Assembly (NCBI RefSeq): GCF_024105735.1
Contig: NZ_JAAAML010000002.1
Span: 930,001 to 994,000, forward strand
DNA: 64,000 nucleotides
Origin: Parahoeflea alexandrii
GTDB taxonomy: Bacteria; Pseudomonadota; Alphaproteobacteria; Rhizobiales; Rhizobiaceae
Reading direction: 5' to 3'
Under the pieces are notes generated by a model that saw nothing but the letters and a program-made list of their open reading frames with translations, did not search any database and was not told where the DNA came from. Shown in pieces: positions 8,981 through 16,822 of the stretch (positions are counted from its first letter, which is position 1; every line of letters starts with the position of its first letter). A program made the position numbers and the translations under genes.

Positions 8981-8994
8981 GTGATCTGGATCAA
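8981..8994. promoter_or_regulatory. FNR-like box between cydD and the Rrf2 regulator
   Basis: GTGATCTGGATCAA has one mismatch to the TTGAT-N4-ATCAA consensus. It lies 58 bp upstream of cydD and 60 bp upstream of the divergent Rrf2 gene, so it could serve either. Confidence 0.55.
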
Positions 8995-9053
8995 CTCGCA
9001 ACGGATCAACGAAGTGTATTTTCCAAGTTGGTCAAATCCAACGGAAACATGCC

Positions 9054-9542
9054 ATGCGACTGACAACCAGAACCAACCTCGCCGCCCGTGTGCTGATGTT
9101 TTGCGCCGTCAATGACGGCAAGGTGGTCCGGTCCTCCGACATCGCCAGGGCGTGCAATGCGTCGGGCAATCATCTCGGACATGTCATTCACCAGCTTCAG
9201 CAGCATGGTTTTGTCGAGACCCTGAGAGGCCGGACCGGCGGGTTGCAACTGGGTCTCAAGCCGTCCGAGATCAGTATTGGAAAGATTTTCCGGGTTTTCG
9301 AATCGAGTGTTCCCTTCGCCGAATGTTTCGCGGGCGATCAGAACACCTGCCCGCTCACCGCTGAGTGCCGGTTGCGCAGTTTTATCGAGCGTGCGGTGGA
9401 AGCGTTCTATCACGAACTCGATATGGTTACGCTCGACGATCTCGTGCGTGGCAATTGCGGTCTGGAATCCATGCTCAAGCTGGCACCCGAACGTCTGCCG
9501 GCCTGTTCCAAGAAGGCCATTGAAAACCTGCCCGTCGCTTAA
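9054..9542 (+). CDS. nsrR: Rrf2-family Fe-S regulator, NsrR-like
   Basis: A 162-residue protein with an N-terminal winged helix (MRLTTRTNLAARVLMFCAVND...SSDIARACNAS) and three conserved cysteines C91, C99 and C105 in an ECFAGDQNTCPLTAECRL context, the cluster-binding arrangement of NsrR. By family knowledge NsrR binds an Fe-S cluster that is destroyed by nitric oxide, relieving repression of NO-defence genes. It is divergent from cydDC, and cytochrome bd is NO-tolerant, so control of cyd genes is a reasonable inference. RirA/IscR-like roles are less likely from the Cys spacing. Confidence 0.75.
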   Translation: MRLTTRTNLAARVLMFCAVNDGKVVRSSDIARACNASGNHLGHVIHQLQQHGFVETLRGRTGGLQLGLKPSEISIGKIFRVFESSVPFAECFAGDQNTCPLTAECRLRSFIERAVEAFYHELDMVTLDDLVRGNCGLESMLKLAPERLPACSKKAIENLPVA

Positions 9543-9584
9543 GAGAGTATGGTCTTTACGTTCCGCCCGGCATCCAGGCTGGGG

Positions 9585-9600
9585 GACGGCTGCAGCCGTC
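9585..9600. terminator. palindrome at the nsrR/matR convergent junction
   Basis: GACGGCTGCAGCCGTC is a perfect 16-nt inverted repeat overlapping the matR stop codon. It may act as a bidirectional terminator stem between two convergent genes, but no T-run follows on either strand. Confidence 0.35.
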
Positions 9601-10279
9601 AGCCGGCTTTCCTCGGCGCGATCTGCCGGTAGCTTGCCATGAGATCATTGAAGCGCTCGCCCTGGATGGCGACGTGTTGCCGCAATGTTGCCGCGGCGGC
9701 TTTCGGATCGGACTTCTCGAGCGCCGCATAGACCGCCCTGTGCTCCCGCATTGACTGAGGCATGCGGCCGTTGACGCGCAACTGCATGCGCCGGTAGGGC
9801 TTGAGCCGCTTGTGCAGCCTTGCTGCTTCCCGCGCCAGGAAACTGTTGCCGCTGGCCTCGTAGAGCAGATGATGAAAGGTCTCGTTCTCGCGGTAGTACT
9901 CGTCGGAATCACCGCGTGCGATCGCAGCCTCACAAGCCTCGATCGTGCGGCCGATGTCGCGCATCTGCTGCTCGTTCACCCGCCGCGCGGCGCGGAAACC
10001 GCACATCGCCTCAAGTTCGGCCATCACTTCGAACATCTCGACCAGTTCGACGAAATCCGGATGCCGGATGAAGGCGCCGCGCCGCGCTTCCAGCGTCAGC
10101 AGCCCCGAGGCTGCGAGAGACTGGAACGCCTCGCGCAGCGGCGTCCGGGACACGCCGAACTGCTCGGCCAGCTTGACTTCATCGAGCCGTTCGCCATCGG
10201 CAAACTCGCCGGTGACAATCATCTGTTCGATGCGTTCGCGAATGGTGTCTGCGATGCGTGTGCCCATGGATCGCATCAT
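9599..10279 (-). CDS. matR: GntR/FadR-family malonate regulator MatR
   Basis: A 226-residue regulator with an N-terminal winged helix (RIADTIRERIEQMIVTGEFADGERLDEVKLAEQFGVSRTPLREAF split across the first 55 residues) and a helical FCD ligand domain. It is divergent from the malonate operon, as matR is in Rhizobium. I place the start at the ATG of 10277-10279 (MMRSMGTRIADT), with 10267 as an alternative; an open frame reaching 10357 would read through the operator palindrome at 10312-10325 and is unlikely. MatR represses or activates mat genes according to malonate; which applies here is not visible. Confidence 0.8.
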   Translation of the reverse strand: MMRSMGTRIADTIRERIEQMIVTGEFADGERLDEVKLAEQFGVSRTPLREAFQSLAASGLLTLEARRGAFIRHPDFVELVEMFEVMAELEAMCGFRAARRVNEQQMRDIGRTIEACEAAIARGDSDEYYRENETFHHLLYEASGNSFLAREAARLHKRLKPYRRMQLRVNGRMPQSMREHRAVYAALEKSDPKAAAATLRQHVAIQGERFNDLMASYRQIAPRKAG

Positions 10280-10311
10280 GCGCAATCCGTTCCGAAATGC
10301 AAATTCAATAT

Positions 10312-10325
10312 TCTTGTATACAAGA
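10312..10325. promoter_or_regulatory. matO-type operator
   Basis: TCTTGTATACAAGA is a perfect 14-bp palindrome in the matR-matP gap. It closely resembles the TCTTGTA/TACACGA operator described for rhizobial MatR. Its position 33 bp upstream of matR and about 87 bp upstream of matP suits control of both. Confidence 0.8.
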
Positions 10326-10411
10326 GATTTGACATTGCATTCAGAAAGTGATCCCATTTGGTGGCCAGGACCGGAGGAGGTTCGCTGGCCACAATCTTCT
10401 GGGAGGTAGAC

Positions 10412-11407
10412 ATGAAACTAGGATTATCAGCTCTTGCGGGCATGCTTGCCGCATCCATCGCCATGACCGGGCTTGCACAGGCAGAAACGCTCAAGGCGTC
10501 GCACCAGTTTCCGGGCGGCAAGGGCGATGCGCGCGATGAGATGGTTCAGCTTTTCGCCAGGGAACTGGCGGCCGCCAATGTCGGGCTTGATGTTCAGGTC
10601 TATCCCGGTCAGTCGCTCTACAAGGCCAAGGAACAGTGGGGCGCGCTGACCAAGGGCCAGCTCGACATCACCTCGTTCCCGCTCGACTACGCATCGGGCC
10701 GCGTGCCGCAGTTTTCGGCAACTCTGATGCCGGGCCTGGTGCGCAATCATGACCGAGCCAAGCGGCTCAACGCCTCGCCCTTCATGACCGAGATCAAGAA
10801 GCTGATCGAGGACAATGGCGCCATTGTCATTGCCGACGCCTGGCTCGGCGGCGCATTCGCCTCGAAAAAGAACTGCATCACCTCGCCCGACACCATCAAG
10901 GGTCAGGTCACCCGCGCCGCGGGCCCTGCCTTCGAGCAGATGCTGGTTGGCGCAGGCGCATCGATTTCCTCGATGGCGTCGTCGGAAATCTACACCGGCA
11001 TGCAGACCGGCGTTCTCGATGCCACCAACACCTCTTCGGGCTCGTTCGTGTCCTATCGCATCTACGAGCAGGTCACCTGCCTGACCGAACCGGGCGAGAA
11101 CTCGCTCTGGTTCATGTACGAGCCGATGCTCATTTCCAAGGAAACCTATGACCGTCTGACGCCGGAGCAGCAGGCTGCCGTCATGGCCGCCGGCAAGAAG
11201 GCCGAGGAGTATTTCGACAAGGAGGCCGCAGGCCTCGATGACAAGATGGTCGAAACCTTCAAGAAGGCCGGCGTCGAAGTGGTGTCGATGTCCAAGGAAG
11301 ACTACGACGCCTGGTTGGCGATAGCCAAGGAGACTGCCTACAAGCAGTTCGCCGAAAAGGTGGATGGCGGCCAGCAACTGATCGATGCGGCGCTCGCAGT
11401 AGAATAA
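10412..11407 (+). CDS. matP: TRAP transporter substrate-binding protein for malonate
   Basis: A 331-residue DctP-family periplasmic binding protein starting at ATG 10412, which has a GGGAGGT site and opens with a Sec signal peptide (MKLGLSALAGMLAASIAMTGLAQA). An in-frame ATG at 10358 adds a non-signal extension and is rejected. The mature part has the DctP pattern KASHQFPGG...LDVQVYPGQSLY...GQLDI. It is the first gene of the operon with matQ, matM, matA and matB, so malonate is the inferred ligand, as for rhizobial MatPQM. A strong hairpin follows the stop. Confidence 0.85.
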   Translation: MKLGLSALAGMLAASIAMTGLAQAETLKASHQFPGGKGDARDEMVQLFARELAAANVGLDVQVYPGQSLYKAKEQWGALTKGQLDITSFPLDYASGRVPQFSATLMPGLVRNHDRAKRLNASPFMTEIKKLIEDNGAIVIADAWLGGAFASKKNCITSPDTIKGQVTRAAGPAFEQMLVGAGASISSMASSEIYTGMQTGVLDATNTSSGSFVSYRIYEQVTCLTEPGENSLWFMYEPMLISKETYDRLTPEQQAAVMAAGKKAEEYFDKEAAGLDDKMVETFKKAGVEVVSMSKEDYDAWLAIAKETAYKQFAEKVDGGQQLIDAALAVE

Positions 11408-11419
11408 AGCGGCGGACCG

Positions 11420-11439
11420 GGGGGAGGTTCGCCTCCCCC
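11420..11439 (+). other. UUCG-loop hairpin between matP and matQ
   Basis: GGGGGAGG-TTCG-CCTCCCCC forms a perfect 8-bp stem capped by the very stable TTCG tetraloop, 13 nt after the matP stop. No long T-run follows. It probably stabilises the binding-protein message or partly terminates transcription so that matP is made in excess over membrane subunits. Confidence 0.75.
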
Positions 11440-11486
11440 TTCTTCCGTCTGCTCCGCCCCTTCTTCGATCCGAGGATTTCCCACAG

Positions 11487-11984
11487 ATGAAACGTTTTGT
11501 TTCGGCCATTGAGGCGGCGTCGCGACTGTGCGGCATGGCGTCCATGCTGTTGATCGCCGCTTCCACGCTTGTGGTTTCGCATATGGTATTCATGCGCTAT
11601 TTCCTGGGCGCCTCCACCATCTGGCAGACCGAATTCGTGGTTTACGCCATGATCGCGTCCACGTTCATCGGTGCACCTTACGTGCTGATGCTCAAGGGCC
11701 ATGTCTCGGTTGACCTTCTGCCCAATCTGCTCGGAGGCACGGCCAAGCGGCTGCTTGATGTCCTTGCTGCGCTGTTGAGCCTGGCGTTCTGCGGCCTGCT
11801 CGCCTGGTCCGGCTGGCATTACTTCTACGAAGCGCTGTCGAAGGGCTGGACCACAGACACCGTCTGGGCTCTGCCCTTGTGGATCCCGCTTCTGCCCCTG
11901 CCGCTCGGGATCATCATCCTGTGCCTGCAATACGTCGCGGAAATCTACAAGAACTGGACCGGAACCTCGGAGGCCGCAGCATGA
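11487..11984 (+). CDS. matQ: TRAP transporter small permease subunit (malonate)
   Basis: A 165-residue DctQ-type protein with four hydrophobic segments (about residues 14-34, 48-66, 90-112, 130-152). It forms the membrane complex with MatM that couples substrate import to the sodium gradient. It is separated from matP by about 80 bp with a hairpin, and its stop overlaps the matM start by 4 nt (ATGA at 11981-11984). Confidence 0.85.
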   Translation: MKRFVSAIEAASRLCGMASMLLIAASTLVVSHMVFMRYFLGASTIWQTEFVVYAMIASTFIGAPYVLMLKGHVSVDLLPNLLGGTAKRLLDVLAALLSLAFCGLLAWSGWHYFYEALSKGWTTDTVWALPLWIPLLPLPLGIIILCLQYVAEIYKNWTGTSEAAA

Positions 11985-13297
11985 GCCCGCTTGAAATCGG
12001 CCTCCTCATTCTCCTCGTGCTGATCGCGCTGTTTGCCATCGGCATGCCCATCGCCTTTGCACTTGGCGCGGTCTCCATCGGAACCCTGCTGCTGATCGAC
12101 GGCTTCCGTTCGCTCGACATTCTTGGCGAGACCTTCTTCTCCGGGCTCAACTCGTTCACGCTGGTCTCGATCCCGATGTTCATCCTGATGGGTGCCGCGG
12201 TCTCGAATTCTCCTGCCGGCAAGGATCTCTACGAGGCACTCGACCGCTGGCTCAACCGCGTGCCGGGCGGCCTGGTGCTGTCCAATCTCGGCGCCTGCTC
12301 GATCTTCTCGGCGCTGTCCGGTTCGTCGCCCGCCACTTGTGCTGCCATCGGCAAGATGGGCATCCCCGAAATGCGCAAGCGTGGCTATCCGGACGGAATT
12401 TCGGCTGGCTCGATCGCTGCCGGCGGTACGCTCGGAATTCTCATTCCGCCCTCGATCACCATGATTGTCTACGGCATTTCGACCGAAACCTCGATTGGCC
12501 GGCTGTTCCTCGCCGGTTTAATTCCCGGTCTGATGCTGACCGCCATCTTCATGGCCTGGACACTGTTTTCCTGCTGGCGCAGCGGTCTGAAGCTGTCAGA
12601 TGTGACGCAGCATTACTCGCTCAAGCAAAAGCTCGAGATCCTGCCGCGGGTGTTGCCGTTCCTGGCCATCGTCGCGGGTATCCTGTTCGTACTCTATGGC
12701 GGGGTCGCCACGCCGTCGGAAGCCGCCGGCGTGGGCGCGCTGTTCTGTCTGGTGCTGGTGGTCGTGGTCTACAAGATGTTCTCGGCCAAGCCGTTCCTGT
12801 CGATGTTCCGCGATTCGACCAGGGAATCGGTGATGATCATGATGATCATCGCGGCCTCCGAACTCTTCGCCTTCACCCTGTCCTCGACCTTTGTCACCCA
12901 GTCCATCGCCGGCTGGATTTCCGACCTTGAGGTCAACCGCTGGGTGTTGATGGCAATCATCAATGTCTTCCTGCTGGTCGCCGGCTTCTTCCTGCCGCCG
13001 GTGGCGGTGATCCTGATGACCGCGCCGATCCTGCTGCCGATCATCATCAATGCCGGATTTGATCCCTACTGGTTCGCCGTCGTGCTGACCATCAACATGG
13101 AGATCGGCCTGATCACGCCGCCGGTCGGCCTCAACCTCTACGTCATCAACTCGATTGCCCCGGACATCTCGCTCGGCACCATCCTGCGCGGTTCGCTGCC
13201 TTACGTGATGTGCATGATCCTCGCCATCGTGCTTCTGTGCATCTTCCCGTCGATCGCAACCTTCCTGCCAAACCTGATCATGGGGGGTGCGATTTGA
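11981..13297 (+). CDS. matM: TRAP transporter large permease subunit (malonate)
   Basis: A 438-residue DctM protein with about 12 hydrophobic segments. The start MSPLEIGLLILLVLIALFAIG at ATG 11981 overlaps the matQ stop; a frame open from 11879 is not used. Family motifs such as GSSPATCAAIGKMGIPEM and the GLITPPVGLNLYV segment near the C-terminus are present. Its TGA (13295-13297) overlaps the TTG start of matA, showing tight coupling of uptake and catabolism. Confidence 0.9.
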   Translation: MSPLEIGLLILLVLIALFAIGMPIAFALGAVSIGTLLLIDGFRSLDILGETFFSGLNSFTLVSIPMFILMGAAVSNSPAGKDLYEALDRWLNRVPGGLVLSNLGACSIFSALSGSSPATCAAIGKMGIPEMRKRGYPDGISAGSIAAGGTLGILIPPSITMIVYGISTETSIGRLFLAGLIPGLMLTAIFMAWTLFSCWRSGLKLSDVTQHYSLKQKLEILPRVLPFLAIVAGILFVLYGGVATPSEAAGVGALFCLVLVVVVYKMFSAKPFLSMFRDSTRESVMIMMIIAASELFAFTLSSTFVTQSIAGWISDLEVNRWVLMAIINVFLLVAGFFLPPVAVILMTAPILLPIIINAGFDPYWFAVVLTINMEIGLITPPVGLNLYVINSIAPDISLGTILRGSLPYVMCMILAIVLLCIFPSIATFLPNLIMGGAI

Positions 13298-14616
13298 ACC
13301 GGTCGGGTTTCTTCTACGACCTGCTCTCGACGCTGTTCGAACGACCGAACCTCGCTCGCATCAAGGGCGACGGGCGCTCGATCACCGAGCTCTGCGAGGC
13401 GCTGATTACAAGTTCGAGCGAGGGGGCCTCGCACAGCATGGGGCAGCAGATCCTGTCGCAGTTCAGTGAACTCACGCCAGAGGCCGAAGTTGAATTCTTC
13501 CGCTACCTTACCGAACAGCTCGATATCGATACCGAAAAGTTGAAGGCGCTGACCGCGGCCTATCAGGCCGACCGTTCTCCGGACAACCTTGCGGGCCTCC
13601 TGGAAGCCGCCGAACCCAGGCGTCAGGAGCTGCTGCGCCGCATCAACAGGGTTCCGGGCGCCACCGGCGAACTGGTCAGCATGCGCGCACACCTCCTCGG
13701 ATTGCTCAGGGACAACCCAAGCTTCGGCCGGACTGATCTGGATTTCCAGCACCTGTTCGGCTCCTGGTTCAACCGCGGATTCCTGGTGCCGCGCCGCATC
13801 CACTGGCAGAGCCCGGCCAATATTCTCGAAAAAATCATCAAGTATGAGGCAGTGCATGCCATCGATGACTGGGATGACCTGCGCCGCCGTGTCGAACCCG
13901 CCGATCGGCGCTGCTACGCCTTCTTTCATCCCGCCATGCCGGATGATCCGCTGATCTTTGTCGAGGTTGCGCTGGTGAAGGGTGTTCCAGGTTCGGTGCA
14001 GGCCATTCTGGCCGAGAACCGCGAGATCCTCGATCCCGCAAGTGCCGACACGGCCGTGTTCTACTCGATTTCCAATTGCCAGGCGGGACTGCGCGGCGTC
14101 TCCTTCGGCAATTCGCTGATCAAGCAGGTGGTCGAGGATCTGCAGGCCGAGGTGAAGTCAATCACCACCTTCGTCACCCTGTCGCCGATTCCAGGCCTCT
14201 GTCGTTGGCTGAGCCAGTCTCTCGCCGATCAGCCAAATGCGGACGCGGTGGCCCAGGCTGTCAAGGTTGCGACGGACACCGGTGATCTGGCCGGGCTTGG
14301 GGACCAGTCGCAGTGGTTGCGCCGCCAGGCGGCGAGCTACCTGATCAACCAGAAGGACCGCAACGGCCTGCCGCTAGACCCGGTGGCGCGCTTTCACCTC
14401 AACAACGGCGCCATGGTGCACGACATCCACGCCGGCGCGGACCTCTCGGCAAACGGGGTGCGGCAGTCCTGCGGCTTGATGGTGAACTACCTTTATGATC
14501 TCAGGAAGATCGGTCAGTTCCACGAAGGCTTTGCCGAAAACCACACCGTGGCGGCCTCGCGGGATGTGAAGACGCTGGCCGATGCAGCGGCCGCAAACAG
14601 CAATGGCAGGAAATGA
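13294..14616 (+). CDS. matA: malonyl-CoA decarboxylase
   Basis: A 440-residue protein that converts malonyl-CoA to acetyl-CoA and CO2. The C-terminal catalytic domain shows AVFYSISNCQAGLRGVSFGN and the FHLNNGAMVHDIHAGAD segment typical of malonyl-CoA decarboxylases. I choose the TTG at 13294, which overlaps the matM stop as TTGA and has a GGGGGG site 7 nt upstream; its first residues NRSGFFYDLLSTLFE fit family N-termini. An ATG at 13210 would lie deep in matM. Together with MatB it lets malonate serve as carbon source. Confidence 0.92.
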   Translation: MNRSGFFYDLLSTLFERPNLARIKGDGRSITELCEALITSSSEGASHSMGQQILSQFSELTPEAEVEFFRYLTEQLDIDTEKLKALTAAYQADRSPDNLAGLLEAAEPRRQELLRRINRVPGATGELVSMRAHLLGLLRDNPSFGRTDLDFQHLFGSWFNRGFLVPRRIHWQSPANILEKIIKYEAVHAIDDWDDLRRRVEPADRRCYAFFHPAMPDDPLIFVEVALVKGVPGSVQAILAENREILDPASADTAVFYSISNCQAGLRGVSFGNSLIKQVVEDLQAEVKSITTFVTLSPIPGLCRWLSQSLADQPNADAVAQAVKVATDTGDLAGLGDQSQWLRRQAASYLINQKDRNGLPLDPVARFHLNNGAMVHDIHAGADLSANGVRQSCGLMVNYLYDLRKIGQFHEGFAENHTVAASRDVKTLADAAAANSNGRK

Positions 14617-16166
14617 AAATGGCTGACAACTATCTTTTTGACGGACTGCTCGCCGACAAGCTGGCGACACCGGACGGCCGAAACGCGCTGTTTGCGACCC
14701 TGCCGAAAGACGGCCGCCGCTACACCTATGGCGATGTCGAGGATGTGTCGGGCCGTTTTGCCAATGTGCTGGTGGGCCTGGGCGTCAAACCAGGCGACCG
14801 CGTTGCCGTCCAAGTGCCGAAATCCATCGAAGCCATCATGCTCTATCTTGCCGTGGTTCGTGCCGGCGGCGTCTTTCTGCCGCTGAACACCGGCTACACG
14901 CCGGCGGAGATCGAGTATTTTCTCGATAACGCCACCCCCCGTATCTTCGTCTGCGATCCGAAGACACGCGCGGACTACGAGACGCTGACCGCCAGGCTTG
15001 GCATCGGGCTTGAAACCATGGGCGTCTGGCAGAGCCACGAAACCAGCGCGGGCTCGCTCAATGACGCCGGGTTGGCCGCACCGACCACCTTTGAAACCGT
15101 CGCGCGGTCGGCGGGTGACCTTGCCGCCATTCTCTACACGTCGGGCACCACCGGCCGCTCCAAAGGCGCGATGCTCAGCCATGCCAACCTGCTGTCGAAT
15201 GCCCAGACCCTGGTCAATGTCTGGCGCTTCACCAGCGACGATGTGCTCTTGCATGCGCTGCCGATCTTCCACACTCACGGCCTGTTCGTTGCCACCAACG
15301 TGACCTTGAGCGCCGGCGCGTCGCTGATCTTCCTGTCCGGCTTCTCCGCCGAGGCGATCATCTCCAATATCCCTGAGGCAACCGCACTGATGGGGGTTCC
15401 GACCTTCTACACGCGGCTGCTTGATGAGCCCGCCTTCACCGGTGATCTGGTTAGGCACATGCGGCTGTTCGTTTCCGGCAGCGCGCCGCTTCTGGCCGAA
15501 ACCCATGTCCTGTTCGAACAGCGCACCGGCCACCGGATTCTCGAGCGCTACGGCATGACCGAGACCAACATGAACACCTCCAACCCCTATGACGGCGAGC
15601 GCCGCGCGGGCACCGTTGGCTTCCCGCTGCCCGGCGTCGACTTGCGCATCGTCGACGCCGAGACTGGCAAGGTCCTGCCGCAGGGTGAAATCGGCATTAT
15701 CGAGGTCAAGGGTCCCAACGTCTTTTCCGGCTACTGGCAGATGCCGGAAAAGACGAAAGAAGAATTCCGCGATGACGGCTTCTTCATCACCGGCGATGTC
15801 GGCGTCATCGATGCAGACGGCTATGTCCAGATCGTCGGCCGCTCCAAGGACCTGATCATCTCCGGCGGCTACAACATCTATCCCAAAGAGCTCGAACTCC
15901 TGCTTGACGAGGAAGACGGCGTACTGGAATCCGCCGTCATTGGTGTGCCGCATGCCGACTTCGGCGAGGGTGTGGTGGCGGTGCTGGTGCCCAGGCCGGG
16001 TGCCAAGCTTGAAGAGGAGGCCATCCTCGAAAGCATCAAGCCGAAGATCGCCCGCTTCAAGCAGCCCAAGCGTGTCGTCGTTCTTGATGAACTGCCCCGC
16101 AACACCATGGGCAAGGTACAGAAGAACGTTCTGCGCGACGCCTACAAGGCATTGCTCGCCGAGTGA
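14613..16166 (+). CDS. matB: malonyl-CoA synthetase
   Basis: A 517-residue acyl-adenylate-forming enzyme that makes malonyl-CoA from malonate, CoA and ATP. The AMP-binding loop YTSGTTGRSKG is at residues 175-185, followed by HALPIFHTHGLF, the RYGMTETNMNTSNPY adenine-binding region, and the C-terminal hinge and Lys region ending LPRNTMGKVQKN. These match rhizobial MatB closely. Its ATG overlaps the matA stop by 4 nt; a second Met at 14619 is an alternative. Last gene of matPQMAB. Confidence 0.95.
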   Translation: MKMADNYLFDGLLADKLATPDGRNALFATLPKDGRRYTYGDVEDVSGRFANVLVGLGVKPGDRVAVQVPKSIEAIMLYLAVVRAGGVFLPLNTGYTPAEIEYFLDNATPRIFVCDPKTRADYETLTARLGIGLETMGVWQSHETSAGSLNDAGLAAPTTFETVARSAGDLAAILYTSGTTGRSKGAMLSHANLLSNAQTLVNVWRFTSDDVLLHALPIFHTHGLFVATNVTLSAGASLIFLSGFSAEAIISNIPEATALMGVPTFYTRLLDEPAFTGDLVRHMRLFVSGSAPLLAETHVLFEQRTGHRILERYGMTETNMNTSNPYDGERRAGTVGFPLPGVDLRIVDAETGKVLPQGEIGIIEVKGPNVFSGYWQMPEKTKEEFRDDGFFITGDVGVIDADGYVQIVGRSKDLIISGGYNIYPKELELLLDEEDGVLESAVIGVPHADFGEGVVAVLVPRPGAKLEEEAILESIKPKIARFKQPKRVVVLDELPRNTMGKVQKNVLRDAYKALLAE

Positions 16167-16441
16167 ACAGGCGATGACCTGAGATTCCCTCCCGCCCGGG
16201 AGTGGAACGGGGCCTGATCGCCGCGCTGGGCGGCACCCGGTCGTGCCCGGCCAAGAGACGCCGGTGATTGCGGCGCGCCCGTCCGCCGGCTCCCAATCCA
16301 ACTATTGCCGTTGGTGGCGGCACCCAATATACCGGCTCCCCAACAGTTTGAATTTGGGGCTCACCGCGTCAGCGGTGGCAGCGGGCGTCACATGATCGGA
16401 TCGCACCGGTCAGGGCCCGCCCTCAACCGGAAGAATTGACG
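16167..16441. other. intergenic region with small hairpins after matB
   Basis: This 275-bp gap holds no supported gene. Two short stems are visible: CCCCAA/TTGGGG (16338-16343 with 16354-16359) and CACCGC-GTCA-GCGGTG (16362-16377). Neither has a T-run, so they are possible Rho-dependent or processing signals. A promoter for the gtrA operon is expected here, but I cannot assign -35/-10 boxes. Confidence 0.4.
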
Positions 16442-16822
16442 ATGCTCAGGAAATTCTCCCTTTTTGCCAGCGGATCGGTCATTGGCGCAGCCATTGATTA
16501 TCTGGCGACACTGGCGCTGGCCCGCTGGATGAGCCTTGATCCCGCCATCGCTCTGGCTTTGACGATGATCGTCAGTGCTACCGTTGTGTTCCTTTTTCAC
16601 AGCCGCATCACGTTTCATGAAGCCAATGACAACCTGGTGCGGCGTTATCTGATTTTCATGGCCTGGAGCGGTTTGGTCTTCCTTCTGCGCGCCCTGCTGC
16701 TAAAACTCTCGCTTTATGCCGGTCTGCCCCTGACCGTGGCGCTGCTTGTCGCGATCGGTGTGGCCTCGATTATCAATTTCGCTGTGTCGTCAGCAGTCAT
16801 TTTCGCAAAGAAGCCGTCATGA
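16442..16822 (+). CDS. GtrA-family lipid-linked sugar flippase
   Basis: A 126-residue membrane protein with four hydrophobic segments and the GtrA pattern FASGSVIGAAIDYLATLAL...VSATVVFLFHSRITF. GtrA proteins are thought to flip polyprenyl-phosphate sugars across the inner membrane. The start is ATG 16442, with GGAAG 8 nt upstream; a TTG at 16436 is less likely. Its stop overlaps the next gene by 4 nt (ATGA, 16819-16822). First gene of a four-gene envelope operon. Confidence 0.85.
   Translation: MLRKFSLFASGSVIGAAIDYLATLALARWMSLDPAIALALTMIVSATVVFLFHSRITFHEANDNLVRRYLIFMAWSGLVFLLRALLLKLSLYAGLPLTVALLVAIGVASIINFAVSSAVIFAKKPS

Noticed and set aside
14514-16301. A 595-codon frame antisense to matB
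   Set aside because: It mirrors the matB coding sequence, is rich in Gly/Asp/Ala in the pattern of an antisense frame, and matB itself is unmistakable. The same reasoning removes other long antisense frames such as those over the UxaA-family gene, imuB, dnaE2 and hpsN.
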